Assembly: GCF_026626745.1 (NCBI RefSeq)
Contig: NZ_JAPNJW010000002.1
Location: 2,566,151 to 2,630,150, forward strand
Origin: Nannocystis sp. RBIL2
Lineage (GTDB): Bacteria > Myxococcota_A > Polyangia > Nannocystales > Nannocystaceae
Reading direction: 5' to 3'
DNA: 64,000 bases
In this document: positions 1 to 8,075 of the stretch, piece after piece
Numbering within the stretch: the stretch's first letter is position 1
Layout: every line of letters begins with the position of its first letter
The notes under the pieces: generated by a model
The model's input: the letters and a program-made list of their open reading frames with translations, nothing else
Told to the model about the DNA's origin: nothing
Database searches by the model: none
Translations under genes and position numbers: made by a program

Positions 1-234
1 GACGACCCGGGCGATGTTCTTGTAGCCGCCGGTCGGCTGCCACGCCGCGCGCACCCCGGGCAGGCCGAGGATGTAGCTCTCGCGGCTGGCGAACTCGCGG
101 CTGTCGCCGATGATGTGGACGGTGTCGTAGACCCCCGTGCCCTCGCTCAGTTCGACACGATTGCCGAAGCGCACCGCGAGGTCGCGGATCTGATCGAGGG
201 TTGCCTGTCTGCCGCGTTCGAGCTCGATGATCAT
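1..234 (-). CDS. 3-deoxy-7-phosphoheptulonate (DAHP) synthase, N-terminal part, truncated by window edge
   Basis: The reverse strand opens with ATG at 234 and stays open to base 1, giving 78 residues beginning MIIELERGRQATLDQIRDLA and ending with GGYKNIARVV. This resembles the small ferredoxin-like domain at the N-terminus of AroF-type (class I beta) DAHP synthases, which normally begin MIIVM..., carry an 'ISEG' segment and end with a 'ykl.sRe' segment before the TIM barrel. DAHP synthase joins phosphoenolpyruvate and erythrose 4-phosphate, the first step of the shikimate pathway. The barrel and all catalytic residues lie outside the window, so the call rests on the leader domain alone. Chorismate mutase or prephenate enzymes sharing this leader are less likely alternatives. 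Confidence 0.6.
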   Translation of the reverse strand, partial: MIIELERGRQATLDQIRDLAVRFGNRVELSEGTGVYDTVHIIGDSREFASRESYILGLPGVRAAWQPTGGYKNIARVV

Positions 235-576
235 GGGCCCCCAAAGCGTCGCTCCATCGCCGTCGCAGCGCAAGCTCGCCGGTCGCGCCGGGCATGCGTC
301 CGCGCGCGCCCCCCCCACTCGCAGCTCGCCGGGCCGCGCGACGGCCACTCGCGCGACGCCCGGCAGCGCCCGCCCACGCCGACGTTCTCGCACCCCTGCG
401 GTGTCGTACCCATTTCGTAGCACTCCCCCCGCACCGGGCGCAGTCGACGCTCGGCCGGCAACTCCGCCGCGGCAGACCTCGCGCAGTCGCGGTGGACACC
501 ACGCGCGAACGCTGCGCCGGTGGCGAGACGATCGCGCGGCCGGACACGCCTCGCGGATCGTCCCGCGCCGAGGGCC
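235..576. other. Gene-free stretch, nothing recognised
   Basis: These 342 bases separate the divergently oriented DAHP synthase leader from the 3' end of the next lipoprotein. Open frames exist on both strands, but they are Arg/Pro-rich, show no third-position pattern and match nothing I know. No hairpin with a T-run, RNA gene or repeat was seen. Confidence 0.4.
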
Positions 577-1113
577 TCAGCTCCCGCAGCCGGTGTCGGC
601 CCACAAGCCGCAGTGGACGACGACGACGCCGTCGTCGGCCAGCTCGACCTTCTCGAACAGCTCCATGTAGCAGCGGCTCGACGCGCACGACATCATGGTG
701 GCGCCGTCGCACTCGAGCGGGGCCGCGAAGCAGTCCGCGCATTCCTGCGGGATCGCCTTGCACTGAGTGTCTGCGCATTCCGGCTGTTCGGCGGGCTGCC
801 AATAGCAGTACTCGCCCTCTGCGCACGCTCCGCACGGATTGGCGCCGCCCGGCTCGATCCCACCGGTGGTGGTGGTCGTCGTCGTCGTGTCGGTGGTCGC
901 GTCGGTCGTCGTCGTCGTCGCCGGCTCGGTGACCGAGGACGAACTCGTGCCGGTGGTCGTCGTCGTGCTCGTGACGCCCTCGGTGGCGTCAGTGGTCGTA
1001 CCGGTCGGCGCGCTCGTGGACGGGTCGGTGTCGGTGTCCTGGGACTTGGATGGACAGGCGGCGAGCGCAAACGCGGCGAGGGCGCTGCAGGTCAAATATC
1101 GCAGGCTATGCAT
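577..1113 (-). CDS. Thr-rich secreted lipoprotein with Cys-rich C-terminal domain
   Basis: The 178-residue product starts at ATG 1113 with a lipoprotein signal peptide (MHSLRYLTCSALAAFALAAC, lipobox L-A-A-C at Cys20). Residues about 25-95 are a low-complexity Thr/Ser/Asp linker that includes an unbroken run of eight Thr. The C-terminal 85 residues are Cys-rich (about ten Cys, starting CGACAEGEYCYWQPAEQPEC), consistent with a small disulfide-bonded extracellular domain. The layout of lipobox, Thr linker and Cys-rich head is shared with the proteins at 2365, 8211, 12496, 39114 and 54885 and is typical of Nannocystaceae surface proteins. The function is unknown. It is probably expressed alone, because no gene lies close on the same strand. 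Confidence 0.8.
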   Translation of the reverse strand: MHSLRYLTCSALAAFALAACPSKSQDTDTDPSTSAPTGTTTDATEGVTSTTTTTGTSSSSVTEPATTTTTDATTDTTTTTTTTGGIEPGGANPCGACAEGEYCYWQPAEQPECADTQCKAIPQECADCFAAPLECDGATMMSCASSRCYMELFEKVELADDGVVVVHCGLWADTGCGS

Positions 1114-1507
1114 GCCGCCGAGCCTAGCATGTCGGCCCCGCGCGGTCAGCGAAGTCGATCGCGCGTGACACGGACCGAAGCTGCGCCGGTTTCGACGTCA
1201 GCGCAGCCCGCTTGCCGATGCGGTCGCCGACCATCGCGCGGACCTCGTTGCCCACCTCATCATTCTCGCCATGCGTGCAGACCGACGTGCTCTCGAGATG
1301 AAGCGGTCGCGGAGCCTCAAAAGGCCTGTGCCTCAGGCGGCCTGCGGGCGCGTATGGATGCACGAGATGGACGATGGGCGCCCACGGGCGCCCAAGAGCG
1401 CCCACGCGAGCGCGCGCGTCGTTCCGCGCTGCGACGCCGACCGATTTTAGTTCAGCCGGCGAGCGTGTTAGGCGGTATATACGTCCAACAGTCGGGAGCG
1501 AGAATCG
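1114..1507. other. Gene-free stretch upstream of the lipoyl-domain gene
   Basis: About 390 bases lie between two divergent genes. A 154-codon reverse frame covers most of it, but its composition is non-coding in character and it overlaps the start of the lipoyl gene. A TATATA at 1476-1481, 27 bases before the downstream ATG, is the only promoter-like element; no matching -35 is evident. No RNA gene or repeat was recognised. Confidence 0.35.
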
Positions 1508-1753
1508 ATGATCGACGTAGTCATGCCGCAGCTGGGCGAAGACGTTGCCGAGGGAACAGTGTCGCAGTGGTTCGTGCGTGAAGGCCAATACGTGACCAGG
1601 GATCAGACCCTGCTGGAGGTCTCGACGTCGAAGGCCTACGTCGAGATCCCCTCACCGACGAATGGTGTCATCACCGCTATCGTCGCCGCGCCAGGTGAGG
1701 TGGTCCCCAAGCAAGGGCTGCTCTGCCGCATCGACGAGACCGCCACCGGCTGA
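1508..1753 (+). CDS. Stand-alone biotinyl/lipoyl-carrier domain protein
   Basis: The 81-residue product is a complete lipoyl domain and nothing else: MIDVVMPQLGEDVAEGTVSQ, then the modification loop EVSTSKAYVEIPSP with the candidate lipoyl-lysine at Lys42, then a closing beta strand (PKQGLLCRID). Family E2 proteins carry this domain at the N-terminus, followed by a subunit-binding domain and a large acyltransferase; both are absent here and the stop is clean. A Ser-Lys-Ala triad replaces the usual Asp-Lys-Ala. The start at 1508 follows a weak AGCGAG ribosome site. It could serve as a free swinging-arm carrier, like the glycine-cleavage H protein or the lipoyl relay proteins, but no partner enzyme is adjacent. 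The pdh cluster 18 kb away has its own lipoyl domain. Confidence 0.85.
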   Translation: MIDVVMPQLGEDVAEGTVSQWFVREGQYVTRDQTLLEVSTSKAYVEIPSPTNGVITAIVAAPGEVVPKQGLLCRIDETATG

Positions 1754-1847
1754 CGTCACCTCCGGCCCCGCCCGGAAGTCGCCGCCGCGGAACCTGGTGA
1801 GCCGACGGCGGCGCGGTCAGCCCGCCGTGCTCTTGCCTGACCCCGCT

Positions 1848-2131
1848 TCAGGCTTGCCCATCGCGGATCTGCCGCTTGATCTTGTCGTGCGCCTCGTCGA
1901 TCGCAGGGTAGAGATCATGGGTCACCCCGGTCGCGTGATAGCTGTGGCTGGCGGACGAGGCCTGCACTTCGGCGACGAACCCGTCGTCCGAGCGGGACAG
2001 GATCACAGTCACCTTCGTGCTGTGCTCCTTCCCTGCGGCAGCAACTCCTCCCGATGGGCCGCCTTCTCGAACGCGTAGCTCTTGACGCCCGGGGTCTCTT
2101 CCAGGTGGCGAAATTCGATCAAGATGTCCAT
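1848..2131 (-). pseudogene. Ribosome hibernation promoting factor-like gene, split by a frameshift
   Basis: Two adjacent reading frames together make one HPF/RaiA (YfiA) protein. The first, from ATG 2131, reads MDILIEFRHLEETPGVKSYA and then FEKAAHREELLPQG before running to an early stop near 2009. The second, about one frame away, continues STKVTVILSRSDDGFVAEVQ to a His/Tyr-containing segment and DLYPAIDEAHDKIKRQIRDG, ending at 1848. HPF proteins bind the 30S decoding region and stabilise idle ribosomes or 100S dimers. The two halves join around 2020-2045 (near CAGGGAAGG on the minus strand) and a one-base change would restore a protein of about 93 residues, normal for a short HPF. No canonical slippery heptamer is present. 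A sequencing error or a true loss-of-function mutation fit equally well. Confidence 0.65.
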
Positions 2132-2364
2132 CGCCCCGAAGATGCCGGGAGAGAGGCGGAAGCTCAAGGGGGACGAGGCCCGAGCAAAGCGCGACCACGA
2201 CCTCATGGACCCAGCGAAGAGGCCCCACGGCCCCCGCGAGGGGACCGAGGGGCCATTCGGGTGCGGCCCGCGGTGCTCGACCGTCGGGCGCTCTGCCTCT
2301 CACGCGCGGGCTTCTCGGGACCGTGGCAGCTCCCGGAGCCCGCACGAGCGAGCAGCAGTCGGGC

Positions 2365-3324
2365 CTACTGCGGGATGCCGCAGAAGCCGACGTTCTCGAA
2401 CCCCGGAGGCGCTTGGCCTTCCTCGTACCAGGCCAGGCACTCGGCGTTCTGGCCGGTGCAGATGCCCGCCTCGGTCACGTCGCAGAAGGCGATGCAGCAG
2501 CCGATCGCCATCGTATCGCACTCGAGGGCGACCTCCGGGTTGGCGCACGTGAAGCCCTTGTCGCACGCGTTGATGTACTCGCACGCGTCGTACTCCTGGC
2601 CCTCTTCGCCCGACGCGTCGAGGACGCACAGGAACGCGTCCGGGTTCTGCGGGTTCGGGATGCACAGGTCGTCGCCGGCGCAGTCCTGCAGCAGCGGGTC
2701 GCAGAACGGCAGGCACAGCGTCAGCACGCCGTCGTTGGAGATCAGGCACGAGGCCATCGGCGAGGCGCAGTCGGGCGCGTCGGGCGAGCCGATGCACAGG
2801 GCCACGCACACGCCGACGCCGTCGACGACGTCCCAGCACATGTTGCCCTCGTCGCAGTTGTCGATGCCGCTGACGCCGCTGCCCTCGACCGTGCACGGGT
2901 CACCGACCTGGCCGGCGTTCTCCATCACCGGCGTACACTTCAGCGACTCCCACGCGTTGTCGCCGTCGCCCGAGTACGGCATGCACTTCTGTCCTTCGGG
3001 ACAGTCTTGCGTCCACTGATCGCACTCCTTGGTGCCGCCGCCGCCGTCGGGCGGCGTGATGAACGACCCGTCGGTGGTGCTGCTGTCTCCGCCGGTACCG
3101 GTGGTGGTCGGCTCGCCCGGCGTCGTAGTCGACGTCGTCGAGGTCGTCTGGTCAGGACCACCCGTCGACGTATCGCCCTCCGTCCCGCTGGAGGTCGTAT
3201 CGTTGTTGGTGGTGTTGGGGTTCGGATTGGTGGCACCCGTCGCCTTGCCGCCGTCGTCGCCACACGCCGACACAAGCGCGCTGACGAGCGCACACGAGAT
3301 CAATCTATTGGACATCAAACGCAT
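2365..3324 (-). CDS. Thr-rich secreted lipoprotein with Cys-rich extracellular region
   Basis: I start this 319-residue protein at ATG 3324, which follows an excellent ribosome site (GGAGGGGAAGAG), rather than the upstream ATG at 3393. The signal peptide ends in a lipobox (LVSALVSAC). A Thr/Asn/Ser linker follows to about residue 100. The remaining ~220 residues hold more than twenty Cys in short spaced pairs (for example ECDQWTQDCPEGQKCMPY and DDLCIPNPQNPDAFLC), suggesting many small disulfide loops, as in repeated Cys-rich myxobacterial surface modules. There is no catalytic motif. It is probably anchored to the outer membrane and exposed. It is related in design, not clearly in sequence, to the 577-1113 protein. 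Confidence 0.8.
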   Translation of the reverse strand: MRLMSNRLISCALVSALVSACGDDGGKATGATNPNPNTTNNDTTSSGTEGDTSTGGPDQTTSTTSTTTPGEPTTTGTGGDSSTTDGSFITPPDGGGGTKECDQWTQDCPEGQKCMPYSGDGDNAWESLKCTPVMENAGQVGDPCTVEGSGVSGIDNCDEGNMCWDVVDGVGVCVALCIGSPDAPDCASPMASCLISNDGVLTLCLPFCDPLLQDCAGDDLCIPNPQNPDAFLCVLDASGEEGQEYDACEYINACDKGFTCANPEVALECDTMAIGCCIAFCDVTEAGICTGQNAECLAWYEEGQAPPGFENVGFCGIPQ

Positions 3325-4278
3325 CTCTTCCCCTCCGGGAGGGGCGCCATCGAGCAGGCCCCGTCCATCCCCCGAGGATGCCATAACCGTCAAAGCCGCT
3401 GCAACAGTCGAGTGGTCTTTCTCTCATCTTTGTACCGCTCGCTCGTGAAACTTTTGCCCCTGGGATGCAGAACGTCGTCGCGAACCTCCCGGATGCGAAT
3501 CGCAGCTTCGTGGGCGCCCGCCGGCGAGGTTGACGGTGTTCGGTTCGCGCCGGTCGGTCGGCCCCGAACGCCAGGTCGACCTGCCGTCACGGCCCAGGTC
3601 CGCGAATGGCGAGACCTGCAAACAGCGAGAACTGGCTCCACTGCGGCAGCTCGCGCACGCAGGCGGATGGCCGGCGTCAGGTCGAGCAGCGCAGCGGCGA
3701 AGATCGCCGCGGACCGTGCAGCCTCCGACCACGCGGCCGCGGCGAAGCCGACGCGCACGACGGTCACCGAGGGCCACACGCACAGCGCGGTGAACCGCGG
3801 CACTTCGGGAGCAGCGACGAAGGCGTGGACCGCCGCGCACGCGAAGGTGGCGACCGCCGCGTCGAGCCGCCCGGAATTTCATGGCGAAAGGATGGGCACC
3901 GACTCAAAGGGTGCCCGAGCGACCCAGACTCGGTCATCGACGCGCGACGCTCGTCGTGCGCACGGCGACATGACGAGCTCCTCGAGACAGGTGCGCCGCC
4001 ACCACGGCACCTCGCGAGGGTCATCCTCCCGTGCTCCGGGCAGCTCGCCGAACGAGCTCGTGCGGCGCTCACCGATCTCTCCCGACCGGCCTCGTGCGCC
4101 CACCGTACCTGGCGAACGCGTCATTCTCCCGCGGCCCGGACCGCGACGCACGCCGGCGGCTCGCCTGCCTCCGCCGCGGCGAGGCACGACTACCACCACC
4201 GCTGCCCGGTCATTCCCGCCGGCCGCATGACTTCGCCGCCGTTGACACGCGCCCGCGGACGCGCAAGAACCGGCGCCC
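3325..4278. other. Long gene-free stretch with a possible coding relic on the minus strand
   Basis: About 950 bases carry no convincing gene. The only coding-like signal is a minus-strand frame running from about 3875 down to 3620. Its codons have the high third-position GC of real genes and encode a hydrophobic stretch (TALCVWPSVTVVRVGFAAAA and on through AARSAAIFAAALLDLTPAIR). An in-frame stop lies just upstream of it, no ATG with a ribosome site is present, and third-position GC drops after about 70 codons. I read it as a decayed membrane-protein fragment or chance. No RNA gene, repeat array or terminator was seen. Confidence 0.25.
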
Positions 4279-5067
4279 ATGCGGACGGCCCGGCGATGCG
4301 GCGCGCTCGTGCTGGCAGGCCTCGTCGCCCTGCCGGCGCCGGCGCGCGCGGCCGACCTGCGGCCCGTCGACGCTCCGCTCGAGGTGCCCGTGCCCGCGGC
4401 GCCCGAGCGGCCGGCCGCGCAGCCCGTCGAGCCGCCCGCCGAGCCTGCTGTCTCTGAAGACATGTCCTCCGGCACAGGTTCTTCGGCACAGGTCCCCGAG
4501 GCCAGGGCCGAAGGGCCAGCTCCGCCGCCGCCGCAGTCGCTGGCCCCCGGGGCCGGCCTCGGCGAGCCAGAGGGGGCGATCACCGTGGCCGTCGGGCTCG
4601 GCCCGACCGCGCCGGGGACGAAGCCCGAGGTCGCGCTGGTCGACGCGCTGGAGCGCGCGGCGCGGGCCTCGGCGGCCCCCAGGACCCAGGTCCGCCGCCT
4701 CCGCGCGGGCGTGGGCGAGGGCAAGCACGTGTGCCGCGAGCGCCGCGACGACCTGGTGATCCTCGTCGAGTACCTCGCCGATCGCCCCGACCCGGTGCTG
4801 CTCCCGCACGACTGCCGGCTCGACCGGGCGCTCGGCGTCCGCGGTGGCGACGCCGCGAGCCACCCCGAATTGATCGCAGCGCTGTGGAGTGAGCACGAGT
4901 CGCTGGTCCGCGACGGGGCGAAGGAGCGGCGGCGGACCCGGTTGGGTCCGAAGGTGAGGACGGGTCTCATCGTCGGCGGGGCGATCCTGGCCGTGGGCCT
5001 GGCCATCGGCGTCGTCGTCGCGGCCAGCTTGCGCCGTGAGATCGTCGTGCTCACAGTCAGTCCATGA
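4279..5067 (+). CDS. Exported Pro-rich protein with C-terminal membrane anchor, unknown function
   Basis: The 262-residue product has a Sec signal peptide (MRTARRCGALVLAGLVALPAPARA), a Pro/Ala/Glu-rich linker to about residue 100, a globular section with two Cys (residues ~145-185, GEGKHVCRERRDDLVILVEY) and a transmembrane helix near the C-terminus (TGLIVGGAILAVGLAIGVVVAA). The layout suggests a periplasmic or cell-surface sensor or scaffold tethered to the inner membrane. The stop overlaps the start of the peptidase gene (ATGA, 5064-5067), so the two are translationally coupled. The linker (residues ~57-76) is encoded by a dispersed 14-bp-period repeat array (4447-4506), an in-frame insertion. 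I do not recognise the family. Confidence 0.75.
   Translation: MRTARRCGALVLAGLVALPAPARAADLRPVDAPLEVPVPAAPERPAAQPVEPPAEPAVSEDMSSGTGSSAQVPEARAEGPAPPPPQSLAPGAGLGEPEGAITVAVGLGPTAPGTKPEVALVDALERAARASAAPRTQVRRLRAGVGEGKHVCRERRDDLVILVEYLADRPDPVLLPHDCRLDRALGVRGGDAASHPELIAALWSEHESLVRDGAKERRRTRLGPKVRTGLIVGGAILAVGLAIGVVVAASLRREIVVLTVSP
4447..4506. repeat. 14-bp-period hairpin array inside a coding linker (5 nodes)
   Basis: Nodes GCTG, CATG, CAGG, CAGG and CAGG start at 4447, 4461, 4475, 4489 and 4503, exactly 14 bases apart. The 10-base spacers are tctctgaaga, tcctccggca, ttcttcggca and tccccgaggc. It is translated in frame as part of the Pro/Ser-rich linker of the 4279-5067 protein. Confidence 0.8.
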
Positions 5068-6032
5068 CCCGTCCCTGGCGCGCGGCGCTCGGCCTCTTCC
5101 TCGCGGCGTTGTTGTTCCTGTTCGTGGCGCCGCAGGCCGCCCGGGCCGACGTGAGCCGCCCGGTGGGCTGGTCCCTGGGGAGCGCGACGTCGCAGATGCA
5201 CGTCGGCCGCGTCACCCTCCGCTACGACCCGCGCCTGGAGGACGAGGCGGTCGCGGTGGCCCGCGAGATCCCGCGAGCCTGGTCGGAGATCGAGCACGCG
5301 CTGGCCGGCGACCTCGAGGACTCGCTGACGATCCACTTCGTCTCGCACTCGGGCCGCATCGCCGAGGGCACCGGCATGCCGCAGTGGGCCGCAGGCGTCG
5401 CCCACCCGCCGACCGGCGAGATCGCGATCGCAGCCCACGCCCCCGACGGCTCGCTCACGGACCTCGACGGCCTGCTGCGCCACGAGATGGCCCACGTCGC
5501 GCTGTACCGGGCCACCGGCGGCGCAGCGCTGCCGCGGTGGTTCCACGAGGGCGTGGCCGAGAGCTTCGGCGAGGAGATCGATCTGATGCGCAGCCAGACT
5601 CTGGCGGGCGCGATCTTCGGGTCCGGCGTGCCGCACTTCGAACAGCTCGAGCAGAACTTCCGCAGCACCGACGCGATCACGGCCACGATCAGCTACGCGG
5701 CCGCGCGTGACTTCGTCAACTTCCTCCGCTGGCGCGACGAGGACGGCTCCGACCTGCGGCAGGCGCTGGCGCAGGTCAAGCACGGCAAGAACTTCGAAGC
5801 CGCGTTCGTCAACGGCTTCGGTCGCACGCTCGCCGAGCTCGACACCGAGTGGCGCAGCGGCCTCACCGGTCGCTTCATGTGGTTCCCGATCGTCAGCGGC
5901 GACGGCCTGCCGATGGCGCTCGCGTTCCCGCTGGTGTTCGTCGCCGCGGTCCGCCGCCGCCGCCACCTCCGCGAGGGCTGGGCCCGCCTCGAGGCCGAGG
6001 ACGCCGCGCTGCGTGCGCCGTTCGCGGCCTGA
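5064..6032 (+). CDS. Peptidase MA-like (gluzincin) membrane-associated zinc protease
   Basis: The 322-residue protein has an N-terminal signal peptide or anchor (LFLAALLFLFVAPQAARA). The zinc motif HEMAH is at residues 140-144, followed 17 residues later by WFHEG with Glu162 as the likely third ligand, the HExxH-x17-E spacing of peptidase MA/gluzincin families. A second hydrophobic stretch near the C-terminus (LPMALAFPLVFVAAV) is followed by basic residues and a short cytoplasmic tail. This implies a periplasmic catalytic domain held by one or two membrane segments. The start codon overlaps the stop of the preceding Pro-rich gene, so the two probably form a functional pair. Myxobacteria carry many such uncharacterised MA-family proteins. 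The substrate is unknown. Confidence 0.8.
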   Translation: MTRPWRAALGLFLAALLFLFVAPQAARADVSRPVGWSLGSATSQMHVGRVTLRYDPRLEDEAVAVAREIPRAWSEIEHALAGDLEDSLTIHFVSHSGRIAEGTGMPQWAAGVAHPPTGEIAIAAHAPDGSLTDLDGLLRHEMAHVALYRATGGAALPRWFHEGVAESFGEEIDLMRSQTLAGAIFGSGVPHFEQLEQNFRSTDAITATISYAAARDFVNFLRWRDEDGSDLRQALAQVKHGKNFEAAFVNGFGRTLAELDTEWRSGLTGRFMWFPIVSGDGLPMALAFPLVFVAAVRRRRHLREGWARLEAEDAALRAPFAA

Positions 6033-6038
6033 GCTTCA

Positions 6039-6056
6039 CCTGTCGCTCGGGACAGG
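6039..6056. repeat. 14-bp-period hairpin unit, intergenic
   Basis: CCTG-tcgctcggga-CAGG directly after the peptidase stop codon (6030-6032) and 50 bases before rsmD. It forms a 7-bp-arm inverted repeat with ACC/GGT extensions. Confidence 0.8.
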
Positions 6057-6106
6057 TCGACGCGGAGCACTGGGCGCGCGGCGCGACGTGCGGTATATGC
6101 CCGGGC

Positions 6107-6727
6107 GTGCAGCGGATCAGCGGAGGGAGCCTGCGCGGGCGGGTGTTGAAGTCGCTGCCGACTGTGCCCGGCTTGCGCCCGACCGGCGCGCGCGTGCGTG
6201 AAGCGATCTTCGACCGCCTGCAGCACGAATTGCGCGACGCGGTGGTGCTCGACCTGTTCGCCGGCTCGGGCGCGCTCGCGTTCGAGGCCCTCAGCCGCGG
6301 CGCCTCGCGGGCCACGCTGGTCGAGCAACACTCCGCGGTCGCGCGCTACCTGCAGGCTCAGATCCGTGAGCTTGCGCTCGGCGAGCGCGCGCACCTCTGG
6401 CACGGCGACGCGGCGACGTTCTTGCGCCGACATTCCGCGCGCGCGGGCGCGTCGGAGCTCGCAGGTCCCTACGACCTCGTGTTCATCGACCCGCCCTACG
6501 ACGACACCGAGGCCGTGCTCGCCGCGGTGCTGCCTGCGCTGATCGCCGGCGGCTGGCTGGCTGAAAGCGCCGCGCTTGTATGCGAATATGACCGCGCTGG
6601 AGGGCGCAGGCCGCCCGCGTGGCCGCAGGGCCTGGTCGTCGAGACGACCCGGCACTACGGCCAGACGGCCGTCGAGTTCCTCCGCCATACTAAAGACTAC
6701 GACCACGGGGGCCCACAGCAGTGCTAA
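6107..6727 (+). CDS. rsmD: 16S rRNA (guanine966-N2)-methyltransferase
   Basis: I start at GTG 6107 (VQRISGGSLRGRVLKSLP), which aligns with the usual 'MRIIgG..kGr.l' start of RsmD. The 206-residue product has the SAM-binding motif VVLDLFAGSGALAFEALSRG, the acidic strand VEQH and the catalytic motif FIDPPYDD that defines N2-guanine and N6-adenine methyltransferases. The TRPTGARVREAIFDRL-like segment is the RsmD signature (here LRPTGARVREAIFDRLQ). It methylates G966 of 16S rRNA in the assembled small subunit. The last bases overlap the aminotransferase start at 6721, implying coupling. rsmD is more often linked with coaD; the present neighbour is different but the identification is firm. Confidence 0.9.
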   Translation: MQRISGGSLRGRVLKSLPTVPGLRPTGARVREAIFDRLQHELRDAVVLDLFAGSGALAFEALSRGASRATLVEQHSAVARYLQAQIRELALGERAHLWHGDAATFLRRHSARAGASELAGPYDLVFIDPPYDDTEAVLAAVLPALIAGGWLAESAALVCEYDRAGGRRPPAWPQGLVVETTRHYGQTAVEFLRHTKDYDHGGPQQC

Positions 6728-7944
6728 GGCGCGATCTTGAGACCAATGCACGAGCCCAGGCGCTGAGCGAGTCGCCGACGTTGGCGATGTCGGCGCGCGC
6801 CAAGGAGCTCAAGGCCCAGGGCAAAGAGGTCCTCGACTTCAGCGCCGGCGAGCCCGACTTCCACCCGCCGGCCGGCGTCACCGCAGCCGTCATCGACTAC
6901 GTGCGCACGCGCCCGGTCCACTACGCGCCGGTGCCCGGCCTGCCCGCCCTGCGCGACGCCGTGGCCGCCGAGTTCGCGCGCTACCACGGCCGCCCGGTCA
7001 CCCGCGGCGAGGTCCTGGTGTCGTGCGGCGCCAAACACAGCCTCGCCAACCTGTTCATGATCACGCTGTCGCCCGGCGACGAGGTCGTGATCCCCGCCCC
7101 CTACTGGGTCTCGTACGCCGACATGGTGCGCCTCGGCGACGGTGTGCCGGTGATCGTGCCCACGCATCGCGAAGACGGCTGGCGCCTGCAGCCCGAGGCG
7201 CTCGCGGCGGCGCTCACCCCGAAGACGCGCTTCATCGTGCTCGGCAACCCGACCAACCCGACCGGCGCCGGCTACCCCGCCCCGCTGCTGCGCGAGCTCG
7301 GCGAGGTCATGGCCCGCGTCGCGCCGAACTGCTGGCTGCTCGTCGACGACATCTACCGCCGCCTGGTCTACGGCGGCTTCGAACACGTCAGCGCGATCAC
7401 CACCCTCGCCGACGTCACCGAGCAGATCGTCGTCGTCGACGGCGTGTCGAAGAGCTACTCGATGACGGGCTACCGGATCGGCTTCATGCTGGCCCCCGCG
7501 AACGTCGTGTCCGCCGCCTCGCGCATGCAGGGCCACGTCACCTCCGGCGCCGCCACGGTGTCGCAGATCGCCGCCCTCGCCGCCCTCACCGACCCGAGCT
7601 GCGAGCTCGCCGTGCAGGAGATGCACGCCGCGTTCACCCGCCGCCGCGAGTTCATGCTCGCCGGCCTCGGAGCCCTGCCCGGCCTCGACATCGTCGCCCC
7701 CGACGGCGCCTTCTACCTGTTCTGCGACGTCTCGCGCCACATCGGCCCCGGCACCCAGTTCGCCGACGACATTGCCTTTGCGACATGGCTCTTGGAGCAG
7801 AAGCTGGTCGGCACCGTGCCCGGCACCGCCTTCGGCGCCCCCGGCCACCTGCGCCTGTCCTACGCGGCCGCCGACGAGACCCTGCGCGACGGCGTCCAGC
7901 GCCTCGGCCAGGCCCTCGCCGGCCTGCCGCCGCCGCGCGAGTGA
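6721..7944 (+). CDS. Pyridoxal-phosphate aspartate aminotransferase (class I/II)
   Basis: The 407-residue product matches AspC/AatA-type aspartate transaminases: AGEPDFHPP near residue 40, substrate-loop GNPTNPTGAGY (residues ~175-190), DDIYRRLVY holding the PLP-ring Asp and Tyr, and the Schiff-base lysine Lys244 in VDGVSKSYSMTGYRIGF. It interconverts aspartate/2-oxoglutarate and oxaloacetate/glutamate, linking the TCA cycle to amino-acid synthesis; some members also act on prephenate. The 7-base overlap with rsmD puts it in that transcript. A cluster of 14-bp-period repeats begins three bases after its stop codon. Substrate choice among Asp, aromatic amino acids and prephenate cannot be read from sequence alone. 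Confidence 0.88.
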   Translation: MLRRDLETNARAQALSESPTLAMSARAKELKAQGKEVLDFSAGEPDFHPPAGVTAAVIDYVRTRPVHYAPVPGLPALRDAVAAEFARYHGRPVTRGEVLVSCGAKHSLANLFMITLSPGDEVVIPAPYWVSYADMVRLGDGVPVIVPTHREDGWRLQPEALAAALTPKTRFIVLGNPTNPTGAGYPAPLLRELGEVMARVAPNCWLLVDDIYRRLVYGGFEHVSAITTLADVTEQIVVVDGVSKSYSMTGYRIGFMLAPANVVSAASRMQGHVTSGAATVSQIAALAALTDPSCELAVQEMHAAFTRRREFMLAGLGALPGLDIVAPDGAFYLFCDVSRHIGPGTQFADDIAFATWLLEQKLVGTVPGTAFGAPGHLRLSYAAADETLRDGVQRLGQALAGLPPPRE

Positions 7945-7947
7945 GCG

Positions 7948-8075
7948 CCTGTCCCTCGGGACATCCGCGCTGCAGCCTGTCCCTCGGGACATCCACGCCG
8001 CAGCGCTCGGCTACTCTTGAGATGTCCCTCGGGACATCTTGCTCTTGCGGGCATCACCCTGCCCCGAGAGACATG
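7948..8075. repeat. Cluster of 14-bp-period hairpin units with exact internal duplication
   Basis: A 19-base sequence CCTGTCCCTCGGGACATCC occurs exactly at 7948-7966 and again at 7976-7994, 28 bases (two periods) apart. The palindrome TGTCCCTCGGGACA recurs a third time at 8023-8036. A further unit, CCTG-ccccgagaga-CATG, is at 8058-8075. All lie between the aminotransferase stop and the next lipoprotein. Confidence 0.85.

Noticed and set aside
2010-2060. Programmed -1 frameshift in the HPF-like gene
   Set aside because: The junction GGGAAGG does not fit the X-XXY-YYZ slippery heptamer and no stimulatory structure was apparent.
3879-5966. 695-codon minus-strand open frame
   Set aside because: It overlaps the well-supported plus-strand genes at 4279 and 5064, is Arg/Pro/Ala-rich with no domain, and is a shadow of their codon bias.
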